Origin: AWTP1-13 sp035714005
GTDB lineage: Bacteria > Pseudomonadota > Alphaproteobacteria > Rhizobiales > Hyphomicrobiaceae
NCBI GenBank assembly: GCA_035714005.1
Contig: DASTMQ010000280.1
Coordinates: forward strand, 1-9,100
Direction of reading: 5' to 3'
DNA length: 9,100 bases
Position 1 is the stretch's first letter. Each line of letters starts with the position of its first letter. A program made the translations under genes and the position numbers. Below the pieces are notes generated by a model that made no database searches, was not told where the DNA came from, and was given only the letters and a program-made list of their open reading frames with translations. Shown here piece after piece: positions 1 through 7,204 of this stretch.

Positions 1-88
1 GACCGCGGCCAAGGTTGCCGCCGACCTGCCGCTCAGCGCCGACGTCGACGACTTTCGCCGCATCCTCGCCGCCGAGGCGCGGCCATGA
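1..88 (+). CDS. C-terminal end of an unidentified protein (5' truncated by window)
   Basis: A frame open from the left edge (first full codon at base 2) ends at TGA 86-88 and gives the last 28 residues of a protein whose visible end reads ADVDDFRRILAAEARP. The stop overlaps the ATG of the amidase at 85 in an ATGA arrangement. This is typical of translationally coupled genes in one operon and is the main reason to believe the fragment is real. The tail is alanine-rich and probably helical. I do not recognise the family from so short a piece, and no motif is visible, so its function cannot be stated. A role in the same pathway as the amidase is plausible by context only. Confidence 0.55.
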   Translation, partial: TAAKVAADLPLSADVDDFRRILAAEARP

Positions 89-1488
89 TGGAGCTTGAGC
101 AACTTTCGGCGCGGGCCCTGGCCCAAGCCATCCGCGGCAAAAAGGTCTCCAGCCTCGAGGCGACGCGGGCAGCGCTTGCACGGCTGGCGGCCGCCCATGA
201 GCGCACCAACTGCACCTTGAGCCTGGAAGCCGAGGAGGCGCTTGCCGCGGCCGCGGCCTGCGATGCCGCCATCGCCGCCGGCAAGCCCATCGGACCGCTT
301 GCGGGCGTGCCCCTCGCCCATAAGGACATGTTCGATCGCACGGGCAAAATCGCCAGTTGGGGCGCGCGCATCCGCGCGGAAAAGCCCGCCACCCAAGACG
401 CCACGGTGATCGCGCGCTACAAGGCCGCCGGCGCCCTGCAAATTGCGGCGCTGCATTTAACCGAGTTCGCCTTCGGTCCGACCGGCCACAACTATGTGCT
501 GGGTCATGCCCGCAACCCCTGGGATCCGACGCGCATCACGGGCGGCTCCTCGGCGGGCACCGCCGCGGCCGTCGCCTACGGGGCCATCCCCGCGGGTCTC
601 GGCTCCGACACCGGGGGATCCTTGCGCCTGCCGGCGGCGGCCTGTGGCGTCACCTCCATCAAGCCGACCTGGGGCAGGGTCTCCCGCGCTGGCGCCATGC
701 CGCTGGCCCCCGCGCTTGATACCATCGGCGTGATTGCGCGGCACGTGGAGGATCTGGCCCTCATGCTGGGCCTGTTGGCGGGTGCCGATCCTCGCGATCC
801 CGCGGCGACCACGCTACCGGTACCCGACTATCTGGCCCGCCTCGATCAGCCGATACGCGGACTGCGGCTTGGCATCGATGCCGGCGTCATCGGCAGCGCT
901 CACCCGCAAGTGCAAGGCATGCTGCAGCAGGTGACCAAGATCCTGGAGAGCCAAGGTTTGGTGACGGCGGCGTGCCGGTTTCCCGACTGGCAAACGCTCG
1001 ACCACCTGGTGCAGTTGACGCAGATGCCCGACTGCTCGGCCGCGCATGCCGCCTATCTGCGGTCACGGCCCAACGACTATGGTCCGCAGGTGCGCGCCAG
1101 GTTGGAGCTCGGCCATTTCATCGGCGCCGTCGATCATCTGACGGCCTTGCGGGCGCGCGGCAGCTACCTTCGCCGCACGCTCGAGGACACCTTCAAGGAC
1201 ATCGATATCGCCGTTCTGCCGATCCTTGCCGACCCGCTGCCAACCATCGTCGAACTCGATATCGGCGGCGGCCCAACCCTGCAGGCGGCGATGGCCCGGG
1301 TGGTCAAATATACGCGCCCCATCAATTATTTGGGCCTGCCGACCTTGGCGTTGCCGGTGCCGCGCGCGGGCGGGCTGCCCAATGGCATCCAGCTCGTCGG
1401 GCGCCCCTTTGCGGAGGCGCAGCTCCTCGCCGTTGGGCAGGCCTACCAGCGCGAGGTGCCGCCCGAGGTCGCCCGCCCGCTGGCGTGA
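85..1488 (+). CDS. Amidase-signature family hydrolase (GatA/AtzE-like amidase)
   Basis: This 467-residue protein has the length and motif order of the amidase-signature family, whose members hydrolyse or transfer amide nitrogen through a Ser-cisSer-Lys triad. The residues are visible: Lys80 in PLAHKDMFD, the cis-Ser155 in GGSSAG (153-158) and the nucleophile Ser179 in GSDTGGSLRLP. The 24-residue spacing of the two serines is that of characterised members. Family context continues in KPTWGRVSRAGAMPLAP (193-209) and near the C terminus in GLPNGIQLVGRPF. No signal peptide is seen, so it should be cytoplasmic. The ATG at 85 overlaps the preceding stop; a second ATG follows at once (88), and only a weak GAGG (73-76) lies upstream, consistent with translational coupling. 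No gatB or gatC lies nearby, so a stand-alone amidase of unknown substrate is likelier than the tRNA amidotransferase subunit. Family assignment is firm; substrate is unknown. Confidence 0.93.
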   Translation: MMELEQLSARALAQAIRGKKVSSLEATRAALARLAAAHERTNCTLSLEAEEALAAAAACDAAIAAGKPIGPLAGVPLAHKDMFDRTGKIASWGARIRAEKPATQDATVIARYKAAGALQIAALHLTEFAFGPTGHNYVLGHARNPWDPTRITGGSSAGTAAAVAYGAIPAGLGSDTGGSLRLPAAACGVTSIKPTWGRVSRAGAMPLAPALDTIGVIARHVEDLALMLGLLAGADPRDPAATTLPVPDYLARLDQPIRGLRLGIDAGVIGSAHPQVQGMLQQVTKILESQGLVTAACRFPDWQTLDHLVQLTQMPDCSAAHAAYLRSRPNDYGPQVRARLELGHFIGAVDHLTALRARGSYLRRTLEDTFKDIDIAVLPILADPLPTIVELDIGGGPTLQAAMARVVKYTRPINYLGLPTLALPVPRAGGLPNGIQLVGRPFAEAQLLAVGQAYQREVPPEVARPLA

Positions 1489-1496
1489 GGGGCGCG

Positions 1497-1514
1497 GGGC
1501 GGCCGTTGCCGCTC
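1497..1514. terminator. Small hairpin between convergent amidase and L,D-transpeptidase genes
   Basis: In the 30-bp gap between the two facing stop codons, GGGCGGC (1497-1503) and GCCGCTC (1508-1514) can pair around a CGTT loop, giving seven pairs including one G-U. The position suits a shared bidirectional terminator, but no T tract follows on either strand. Its function is therefore uncertain, and in DNA this GC-rich a stem of this size may arise by chance. Confidence 0.25.
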
Positions 1515-1518
1515 AGGC

Positions 1519-2883
1519 TTAGGGCGCCAGGGTGAAGGGCGGCGGGGGACCCTCGCTCGGATCGCGCTCGTGGCTGGCGAGGAGGTCGCGGACGCCGTCG
1601 CGGCCATAGATGTCCGGACGGAAGACGACGCGGCCATCGGGCTCCGCCCATGCCGTAATGTAGGCGAAATATACGGGCACCGGCTGCTTCAGGGTGACGT
1701 CGAGCGGCTGGCCAGCATCGAGCACCTCGCGCACCCGACCCAGCTGCTCCCATCCTGACTCGTATTTCAGCACCCATTCGACCAACTGGAAGACATCCTG
1801 CACGCGCACGCAACCCGCGCTGAAGGCGCGGCCGCGCTGGTTGAAAAGCGGCTTCATGGGCGTGTCGTGCATGTAGACGCCGTGCTCGTTGGGCATGTCG
1901 AGCCGCACCAGCCCCAGCGCATTCTGCAGACCCGGATCCTGGCGGAACTTGATCTTGCTGACGTCGGCCTGGCGCCAATCGATGTTGTTGGGGTCGAGCT
2001 CCGGTCCGTTGAAGGAGCCGGTCAACACCCGGATCTGCTCCTTCTGCAGGTAGTCCGGCTCTTTGATCAGCCGCGGCACGAGGTCCAGGCTCGCCACGCT
2101 GTCGGGCACGCGCCAATAGGGGAAGAAATTGACGGCCTTGATGGAGGCGCGCACGGTCGGGGTCTGCCGCTCCGGCTTGCCGGCAATGACCCGATGCCGG
2201 AGCTCGACCTGATGGTGATCGACGGCCTCCAGCTGGAAGGCTGGAACATTGACGAGGACGTAGCGCTCCTCGAGCCGCTGCATCGACAGGTCCTTGATGC
2301 GCTGCAAATTGAGGCGCAGCTGCGCCAGGCGGGCGACGGCTGGCACGTTGAGCGCCTGCAGGGTGGCCTTGTCCACCCGACCCGTGACGCGCAGGCCGTT
2401 GTTCTCCTGATAGCGGCGAATTGCGGGCTCGATGTCCTCGTAGCTCGAACCGAAGATGAAGGAGGAGCTCTCCTTTTGCCGGCGTGACAGCTCCCCGGTG
2501 ATCATCAAGCGCTCACGCAGCAGGGGCAGGCGCTCGTCGTCGTCCTCGGGCCGGATCATGCGCGTGCCGGGGATGGTCGGCCAGCCGCCGCGGGAGGCGA
2601 TCAGTTGGTAGCGCTGGATGGCGGTCTCGAGCGCTTCCACGATCGCCTCGCTCCTGAGCGGGGCGGAATTGGGCCGCAGGTCATTGGGCGGCGGCTCGGG
2701 CTTACGTCGCGGATCGTCCTCGCTCGCTCGACGGGTTTGGTAGGCCGGGGAGGCGAAGATCGGCGTCCCGTCCCACCAGCGCCATTCGCCACTTTGCGCG
2801 AATGCCGGCGAGCCGGTCGCCGCCCAAAGGAGGCACACTGCGAGGAAAACAGCGTGCCGCCACTGCCTAAAGCCGCCCGTCAT
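1519..2883 (-). CDS. Exported murein L,D-transpeptidase, YcbB/LdtD-like
   Basis: The 454-residue product is a YkuD-domain enzyme that joins peptidoglycan stem peptides through 3-3 (mDap-mDap) cross-links, or makes related L,D linkages, in the periplasm. Residues 1-29 form a signal peptide (charged start, hydrophobic VFLAVCLLWAA, cleavage likely after SPAFA). A proline-rich linker follows at about 50-70. A peptidoglycan-binding repeat lies at about 150-180 (AIRRYQENNGLRVTGRVDKA). The catalytic domain spans about 207-397, with His339 in MHDTP and Cys358 in SAGCVRV, 19 residues apart as in E. coli LdtD. The ATG at 2883 was chosen because it starts the signal peptide and has GGAGAG about 9 bases upstream. 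The frame stays open to 3162, but that extension lacks protein-like features. At 454 residues it is shorter than E. coli LdtD (about 615). The family is firm; the precise linkage made is inferred. Confidence 0.93.
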   Translation of the reverse strand: MTGGFRQWRHAVFLAVCLLWAATGSPAFAQSGEWRWWDGTPIFASPAYQTRRASEDDPRRKPEPPPNDLRPNSAPLRSEAIVEALETAIQRYQLIASRGGWPTIPGTRMIRPEDDDERLPLLRERLMITGELSRRQKESSSFIFGSSYEDIEPAIRRYQENNGLRVTGRVDKATLQALNVPAVARLAQLRLNLQRIKDLSMQRLEERYVLVNVPAFQLEAVDHHQVELRHRVIAGKPERQTPTVRASIKAVNFFPYWRVPDSVASLDLVPRLIKEPDYLQKEQIRVLTGSFNGPELDPNNIDWRQADVSKIKFRQDPGLQNALGLVRLDMPNEHGVYMHDTPMKPLFNQRGRAFSAGCVRVQDVFQLVEWVLKYESGWEQLGRVREVLDAGQPLDVTLKQPVPVYFAYITAWAEPDGRVVFRPDIYGRDGVRDLLASHERDPSEGPPPPFTLAP

Positions 2884-2892
2884 GCGCTGGTG

Positions 2893-2898
2893 CTCTCC
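2893..2898 (-). promoter_or_regulatory. Ribosome binding site of the L,D-transpeptidase gene
   Basis: On the minus strand GGAGAG lies nine bases before the ATG at 2883. Together with the signal peptide starting at that ATG, it decides the start against the upstream codons of the same open frame. Confidence 0.5.
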
Positions 2899-3076
2899 CT
2901 CGTCCTGGCGCGGGTCGCGTTGCGCTCCCCCGTCCTCGCCTCTAGTGCGCAAAAGCACCGATAGCAAGTTGCGTGGCGTCACGCGCCCTTCACAACAGTG
3001 TAACATCGTGATTGAGGCCCCCGCGGGGCATCGGCAACCCAAGGAGCCAGGATCGCCCGGGGTCGCCAAGTTAGGC

Positions 3077-3092
3077 GCCACACAGATGTGGC
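3077..3092. repeat. Short perfect dyad, possible operator
   Basis: GCCACA and TGTGGC are perfect inverted repeats around CAGA. The dyad lies about 45 bp upstream of the candidate hydratase -35 and in the shared intergenic region. Size and position would suit a repressor or activator site, but no regulator gene is visible to pair with it. Confidence 0.3.
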
Positions 3093-3136
3093 CAAAGGAA
3101 GACGGGTCCGCCCGCCCGGCCCGCTCGGCCAGATTT

Positions 3137-3165
3137 TTGCGCTGACGATGCCGAGGCGCCATACT
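3137..3165 (+). promoter_or_regulatory. Candidate sigma70-type promoter for the enoyl-CoA hydratase gene
   Basis: TTGCGC (3137-3142) and CATACT (3160-3165) are separated by 17 bp. They match the -35 consensus at three of six positions and the -10 consensus at four of six. Transcription would start near 3172 and leave a leader of roughly 23 nt that contains the ribosome binding site. The -35 match is weak, so this is a best guess. Confidence 0.3.
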
Positions 3166-3183
3166 GGGTCCTAAATCGTGCGC

Positions 3184-3187
3184 GGAG
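3184..3187 (+). promoter_or_regulatory. Ribosome binding site of the enoyl-CoA hydratase gene
   Basis: GGAG lies seven bases upstream of the ATG at 3195, a normal spacing. It supports this start, after which the protein begins directly with the first strand of the crotonase fold. Confidence 0.6.
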
Positions 3188-3194
3188 CCAGGGC

Positions 3195-4016
3195 ATGAGC
3201 AATCCCCCCATTCTGTCGAGCGTCGATCCTCGCGGGGTCGCCAGCATCGTGCTCAATCGACCCGAGGTCGGCAACGCCTATAACGGCGAACTGATCGCGG
3301 CCCTGCTCGAGGCCTTGGCGAGCCTCGGCGCCCAACCCGGGCTGCGCGCCCTTGAGTTGCGCGGCAATGGCCGGCATTTTCAGGCCGGTGCCGACCTCAA
3401 CTGGGTGCGCGCCATCGCCGCCGGCACGCTTGCCGACAACGTCGAGGCGAGCCGGGCGACGGCGGCCGTCGTCGACCGCCTCAATCGGTTGCCCATTCCA
3501 ACCGTGGCCCTGGTCCAGGGGGGCTGCTTCGGCGGGGGCACCGGCCTCGTTGCCGCCTGCGACGTGGTGATTGCCGCCGACGATGCCATTTTTTCGATCG
3601 CCGAGGTGCGCTGGGGTCTGACGGCAGCCATCATCATTCCGCAACTCAGCGATGCGATATCGGTGCGCCAGCTGCGGCGCTACGCCCTGACCGGGGAGCG
3701 ATTTGGCGCCGCCGAAGCGCTCAGAATTGGGCTCGCCCACCAGCTCGTGCCGCGCCCGGAGCTGGAGGCGGCGGGTGAGGCGATGATCGCCAACCTGCTC
3801 GGCAACGGACCCCAGGCGATGGCCGAGACCAAGGCGCTGGCTCTCAAGAGCGCCTGGGGCGGCTTTGCCCCCGACACGCTTGAGGCGCTGGTGCTCGGCC
3901 ATGCCGGCAAGCGCCGCTCGGCGGAAGCCAGGGAAGGCCTGGCCTCCTTCCTCGAAAAGCGCCCCGCCCGCTGGACCTCCTCGGGATCAGCTATTCGGCG
4001 GCCTCGGCCAGGGTGA
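3195..4016 (+). CDS. Enoyl-CoA hydratase/isomerase family protein (LiuC/AtuE-like)
   Basis: This 273-residue protein has the crotonase fold, whose members stabilise an acyl-CoA enolate in an oxyanion hole. Visible marks are ASIVLNRPEVGNAYN near the N terminus, the first oxyanion element FQAGADL (62-68), the second at GGCFGGGTGL (109-118), and SIAEVRWGL (134-142) with a candidate catalytic Glu137. Where rat mitochondrial hydratase has its first catalytic glutamate, this protein has Gly117. The GGxxGL and EVRxGL pattern with RRYALTGERF resembles LiuC/AtuE-type hydratases of leucine and acyclic-terpene breakdown, in which that position is also glycine as I recall. No signal peptide is present, so it is cytosolic. 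The usual C terminus EGLASFLEKRPARW ends near residue 260. The last 13 residues are a basic tail, most of it read from DNA that also encodes the end of the facing pump gene (26-bp overlap). The exact substrate is unknown because no pathway neighbours are present. Confidence 0.9.
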   Translation: MSNPPILSSVDPRGVASIVLNRPEVGNAYNGELIAALLEALASLGAQPGLRALELRGNGRHFQAGADLNWVRAIAAGTLADNVEASRATAAVVDRLNRLPIPTVALVQGGCFGGGTGLVAACDVVIAADDAIFSIAEVRWGLTAAIIIPQLSDAISVRQLRRYALTGERFGAAEALRIGLAHQLVPRPELEAAGEAMIANLLGNGPQAMAETKALALKSAWGGFAPDTLEALVLGHAGKRRSAEAREGLASFLEKRPARWTSSGSAIRRPRPG

Positions 4017-7000
4017 CGGGCGCTTCGGGCTTGCCGCGGGCCGCGAGCCTCCTGCCCGTCAGCCTGCGGATCACCACGTAGAACACCGGCGTGAAGACGA
4101 GCCCGAATAGCGTCACCCCGATCATGCCCCAGAACACCGCGGTACCAAGGGCGATGCGCATCTCCGCGCCGGCGCCGGTTGCCAAATAAAGCGGCGTCAC
4201 GCCGAGGGTGAAGGCGAGCGAGGTCATGATGATCGGCCGCAGCCGCAGGCGGCAAGCCTCGATGGCCGCCGAGATCGTATCCTCGCCGCGCTCCTCGATC
4301 TGGCGCGCGAATTCGACGATCAAAATCGCGTTCTTGGCGGCGAGCGCGATCAGGACCACGAAGCCGATCTGGGTCAGGATGTTGATCTCGCGCCCGTGCA
4401 ACCAAACGCCGAAGGCGGCCGAGAACAGACACATGGGTACGATCAGCATAATGGCGAGCGGCAGCGCCCAGCTTTCGTATTGGGCCGCCAGCGCCAGGAA
4501 CACGAAGATCACGCTCAGGACGAAAATGTAATAGCCGGTGCGGCCGACCTTGGCCTCCTGGTAGGACAGATCGGTCCACTCGAAGGTGATGCCCTGCGGC
4601 AGCGTCTCCTGGGCCAGTTTGCGCATGATGTCGAGGGTTTGACCCGAGCTGACGCCGGGCCGGGCGGATCCGTTCACCTCCGCGGATGGGAACAGGTTGT
4701 AGCGCGGTACGCGCTCCGGTCCGGCGATCTCCTTGAAGGTGACGAGACTGCCGAGCGGGACCATTTGGCCATCAGCGTTGCGCACCCGGATCTTGGCGAC
4801 GCTCTCGGGGTCGAGGCGGAAGTCGCCGTCGGCCTGGGCCGTGACGCGGTAGGTGCGGCCGAACATATTAAAGTCGTTGACATAGGCCGACCCCATGAAC
4901 ACGCGCATGGCCTCGAAGATGTTGCTGATGGGCACCTTGAGCATCTGCGCCTTGTCGCGGTCGACGTCGACGAACACCTGCGGGGTTGCCGATTGGAAGG
5001 TGGTGAAGGCGTTGGCAATCCCCGGGGAGCGGTTGGCCGCAGCCACGAATTCCTGGGTGATTTGGGCGAACTCGTTGGAGGGCAGACCCATGGTGTCCTG
5101 CAGCCGCATGGAGAAGCCGGCCGACGCCCCCATGCCGCGCACCGGCGGCGGAATGAACACCAGCGACTGCGCTTCCTCGATCTGGCCCAGCTTGGCACGC
5201 ACCTCGCGGGTGACTTTGTCGATCGACTGGCCCTGCTTGTGCCGTTCCTCGAAGTCGTCGAGCACCAGGAACAGCAGGGCCGCGTTGGTTGCCGCCGTGA
5301 AGGTGGCGGCGTTGCGACCGGTGAAGGCATTCGAGAACTTCACGCCCGGCACGGACAGCACCAGGTCGGTGGCGCGCCGCACCACCGCATCGGTGCGCGC
5401 CAAGGAGGCGCCCGGGGGCAACTGCAGCGAGATGATGACGATGGCGCGATCGAGCGTGGGAATGAAGCCGGTCGGCTGGTGCTGCAAAAACCAGCCGCCG
5501 AACACAACCAGCAGCAGGTAGACGGCGAGCACGGGCAACCAGGCGCGCGCCAGTCCCCGTACCAGCCGACCGTAGCCGCGGGCTATCGCATCGAAGGCGG
5601 CGTCGAAGGCGTTGAATGCGGCGTGCACCGGCGCCATCAGCTTGGCGGTTTTGCCATGGCTCGGTGCGTGCGGCTTTAACAGCAGGGCGCACAGCGCCGG
5701 GCTCAAGGTCAGCGATACCAGCAGCGAGATCGCCGTCGCCGAGGCGATGGTGACGGCGAACTGCCGATAGAATTGGCCAGTGATGCCGGTGATGAAGGTG
5801 GTTGGAACGAACACCGCAAACAGCACCAGGGCGATGGCGATGATGGCGGCTCCGACCTCGTCCATCGAAACGCGCGCCGCCTCCACGGGCGAGAGCCCCT
5901 CCCGCAGGCGGCGCTCGAAGTTCTCGACCACGACGATGGCATCGTCGACCACGATGCCCACCGACAGCACCAGGCCGAACAGGGTCAGCATGTTGAGCGT
6001 GAAGCCGAAGGCCTGCATGACGACGCAGGTGCCGATCAGCGACACGGGAATGGCGACGACGGGAATGACCGTGGCGCGCCAGGTCTTGAGAAACAAGAGC
6101 ACGACCAGGACCACCAGCACGGTGGCCTCGACAATGCTGCCGTAGAGCTTGGCCACCGACACTTCGATGAACTCGGTCGGATTATAAGTCAGGCGGTATT
6201 CGAGACCCTTGGGGAAGCTCTTGGCGATCTCCCCCATGGTCTCCTTGATGCCTTGCGTGGCGCGCACGGCATTGCTGCCCGGTTGCTGGTCGACGACGAT
6301 GACGACGGCCGGGTAGCGATCGGCATAGCCGTTTGCCGAGTAGCTGAGGGCGCCGAGCTCGACCCGGCCGATGTCCTTGAGGCGCACCAGGCGGCCGTCG
6401 CTGCCGATTTTGACAATGATGTCCTCGAACTCATCGGCATTGCGCAGGCGACCCTTCATCTGCAGGGAGACTTGGAAGGCATTGTTGTAGTCGACGGGCG
6501 GCTCGCCGAGGGCGCCGCCGGCCACCTGCACGTTCTGGGCACGCAAGGCATCGAGCACCTGCTCGGCCGTAAGCCCGCGCAGCGCAATGCGTTCTGGGTC
6601 GAGCCAGATGCGCATCGAGTATTCGCGCACCCCGTAAAGCGAGACGTCACCCACGCCGTAAAGCCGCATCAGCTTGTCGCGGACGTTGAGCAGGCCGTAG
6701 TTGGAGATGTAAACCTGATCGTAGGTGTTGTCGGGCGAAATCAGGTGGATCGCCAACAACAGATCCGGCGAGCGCTTGCGCACGGTAAGCCCGCTGCGGC
6801 GCACCTCATCGGGCAGGCGCCGCTCGGCGGCGCTGACACGGTTTTGCACCAGCACCTGCGCCTTGTCGGGGTCGGTGCCGACGTCGAAAGTGACGGTCAG
6901 CGACAGGTTGCCGTCGGCGGTCGATTGCGAGGCCATGTAGATCATGCCCTCGACGCCGTTGACCTCCTGCTCGATGGGCGCGGCAACCGTGTCGGCCACC

Positions 7001-7173
7001 GTTTGCGCGCTGGCGCCGGGATAGCTGGCGCTGACCGTGATCGTCGGCGGGGTGATGTCGGGCAGCTGGTTGATGCCGAGCCCGAAATAGGCAATGCCGC
7101 CGATGATGGTGATGACCAGCGATAGCACCGCCGCAAAAATCGGCCGATCGATAAAAAAGCGGCTGATTCTCAC
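3991..7173 (-). CDS. RND (HAE1) efflux pump inner-membrane transporter, MexF/OqxB-like
   Basis: The 1060-residue product is a hydrophobe/amphiphile efflux transporter, close in length to AcrB (1049) and MexF. It trimerises in the inner membrane and exports drugs, solvents or metabolites using proton influx. It starts with the family's usual RISRFFIDRPIFAAVL and TM1 (about 12-30). Two large periplasmic regions (about 31-340 and 564-875) alternate with membrane blocks (about 345-500, 545-563, 880-1035). Proton-relay residues are all present: Asp410-Asp411 in VVDDAI, Lys947 in AAKNAILIVEF, and Thr984 in IIMTSLAF. Translation starts at GTG 7173: a GGAGGG lies eight bases upstream, and the preceding in-frame residues are not protein-like. 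The membrane-fusion gene ends 31 bp upstream on the same strand, so the two form an operon. No outer-membrane channel gene follows; the next gene is convergent and overlaps by 26 bp. Family and role are firm; substrates cannot be read from sequence. Confidence 0.96.
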   Translation of the reverse strand: MRISRFFIDRPIFAAVLSLVITIIGGIAYFGLGINQLPDITPPTITVSASYPGASAQTVADTVAAPIEQEVNGVEGMIYMASQSTADGNLSLTVTFDVGTDPDKAQVLVQNRVSAAERRLPDEVRRSGLTVRKRSPDLLLAIHLISPDNTYDQVYISNYGLLNVRDKLMRLYGVGDVSLYGVREYSMRIWLDPERIALRGLTAEQVLDALRAQNVQVAGGALGEPPVDYNNAFQVSLQMKGRLRNADEFEDIIVKIGSDGRLVRLKDIGRVELGALSYSANGYADRYPAVVIVVDQQPGSNAVRATQGIKETMGEIAKSFPKGLEYRLTYNPTEFIEVSVAKLYGSIVEATVLVVLVVLLFLKTWRATVIPVVAIPVSLIGTCVVMQAFGFTLNMLTLFGLVLSVGIVVDDAIVVVENFERRLREGLSPVEAARVSMDEVGAAIIAIALVLFAVFVPTTFITGITGQFYRQFAVTIASATAISLLVSLTLSPALCALLLKPHAPSHGKTAKLMAPVHAAFNAFDAAFDAIARGYGRLVRGLARAWLPVLAVYLLLVVFGGWFLQHQPTGFIPTLDRAIVIISLQLPPGASLARTDAVVRRATDLVLSVPGVKFSNAFTGRNAATFTAATNAALLFLVLDDFEERHKQGQSIDKVTREVRAKLGQIEEAQSLVFIPPPVRGMGASAGFSMRLQDTMGLPSNEFAQITQEFVAAANRSPGIANAFTTFQSATPQVFVDVDRDKAQMLKVPISNIFEAMRVFMGSAYVNDFNMFGRTYRVTAQADGDFRLDPESVAKIRVRNADGQMVPLGSLVTFKEIAGPERVPRYNLFPSAEVNGSARPGVSSGQTLDIMRKLAQETLPQGITFEWTDLSYQEAKVGRTGYYIFVLSVIFVFLALAAQYESWALPLAIMLIVPMCLFSAAFGVWLHGREINILTQIGFVVLIALAAKNAILIVEFARQIEERGEDTISAAIEACRLRLRPIIMTSLAFTLGVTPLYLATGAGAEMRIALGTAVFWGMIGVTLFGLVFTPVFYVVIRRLTGRRLAARGKPEAPVTLAEAAE

Positions 7174-7181
7174 CGCCGATG

Positions 7182-7187
7182 CCCTCC
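7182..7187 (-). promoter_or_regulatory. Ribosome binding site that fixes the GTG start of the RND transporter
   Basis: On the minus strand GGAGGG stands eight bases before GTG 7173, inside the 31-bp gap after the membrane-fusion gene. This strong site selects the GTG over the far-upstream codons of the same open frame, which run antisense-free through the fusion gene in another frame. Confidence 0.75.
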
Positions 7188-7204
7188 AGCCCTCGAGCCG
7201 CCTT

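Larger units (their letters stand above)
2884..3194. promoter_or_regulatory. Divergent intergenic region between L,D-transpeptidase and enoyl-CoA hydratase genes
   Basis: This 311-bp stretch separates two divergently transcribed genes and must hold both of their promoters. I see no convincing coding sequence in it. It is locally less GC-rich around 2985-3015. It contains a 10-bp palindrome CCCCGCGGGG (3019-3028), a dyad GCGTG-GCGT-CACGC (2971-2984) and a dyad GCCACA-CAGA-TGTGGC (3077-3092). I could not place a well-spaced -35/-10 pair for the leftward transpeptidase gene. Confidence 0.6.

Noticed and set aside
85..1488. Amidase as GatA, subunit A of the tRNA-dependent amidotransferase
   Set aside because: No gatB or gatC is nearby, and several positions around the signature differ from typical GatA; a stand-alone amidase fits better.
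1867..2487. 206-residue plus-strand open frame opposite the L,D-transpeptidase
   Set aside because: It is an antisense shadow of a gene with catalytic His and Cys in the correct spacing.
2884..3162. 93-residue N-terminal extension of the L,D-transpeptidase frame
   Set aside because: It would bury the signal peptide inside the protein, has low protein-like character, and crosses the divergent promoter region.
3171..3902. 243-residue minus-strand open frame opposite the hydratase
   Set aside because: It has no protein-like pattern, and the plus strand encodes a complete crotonase-family protein with a ribosome binding site.
4396..7125. Two long plus-strand open frames (427 and 450 residues) antisense to the RND transporter
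   Set aside because: They are rich in His, Gly, Asp and Arg, have no domain features, and lie opposite a gene with complete family motifs. They are what the complement of high-GC coding DNA normally yields.
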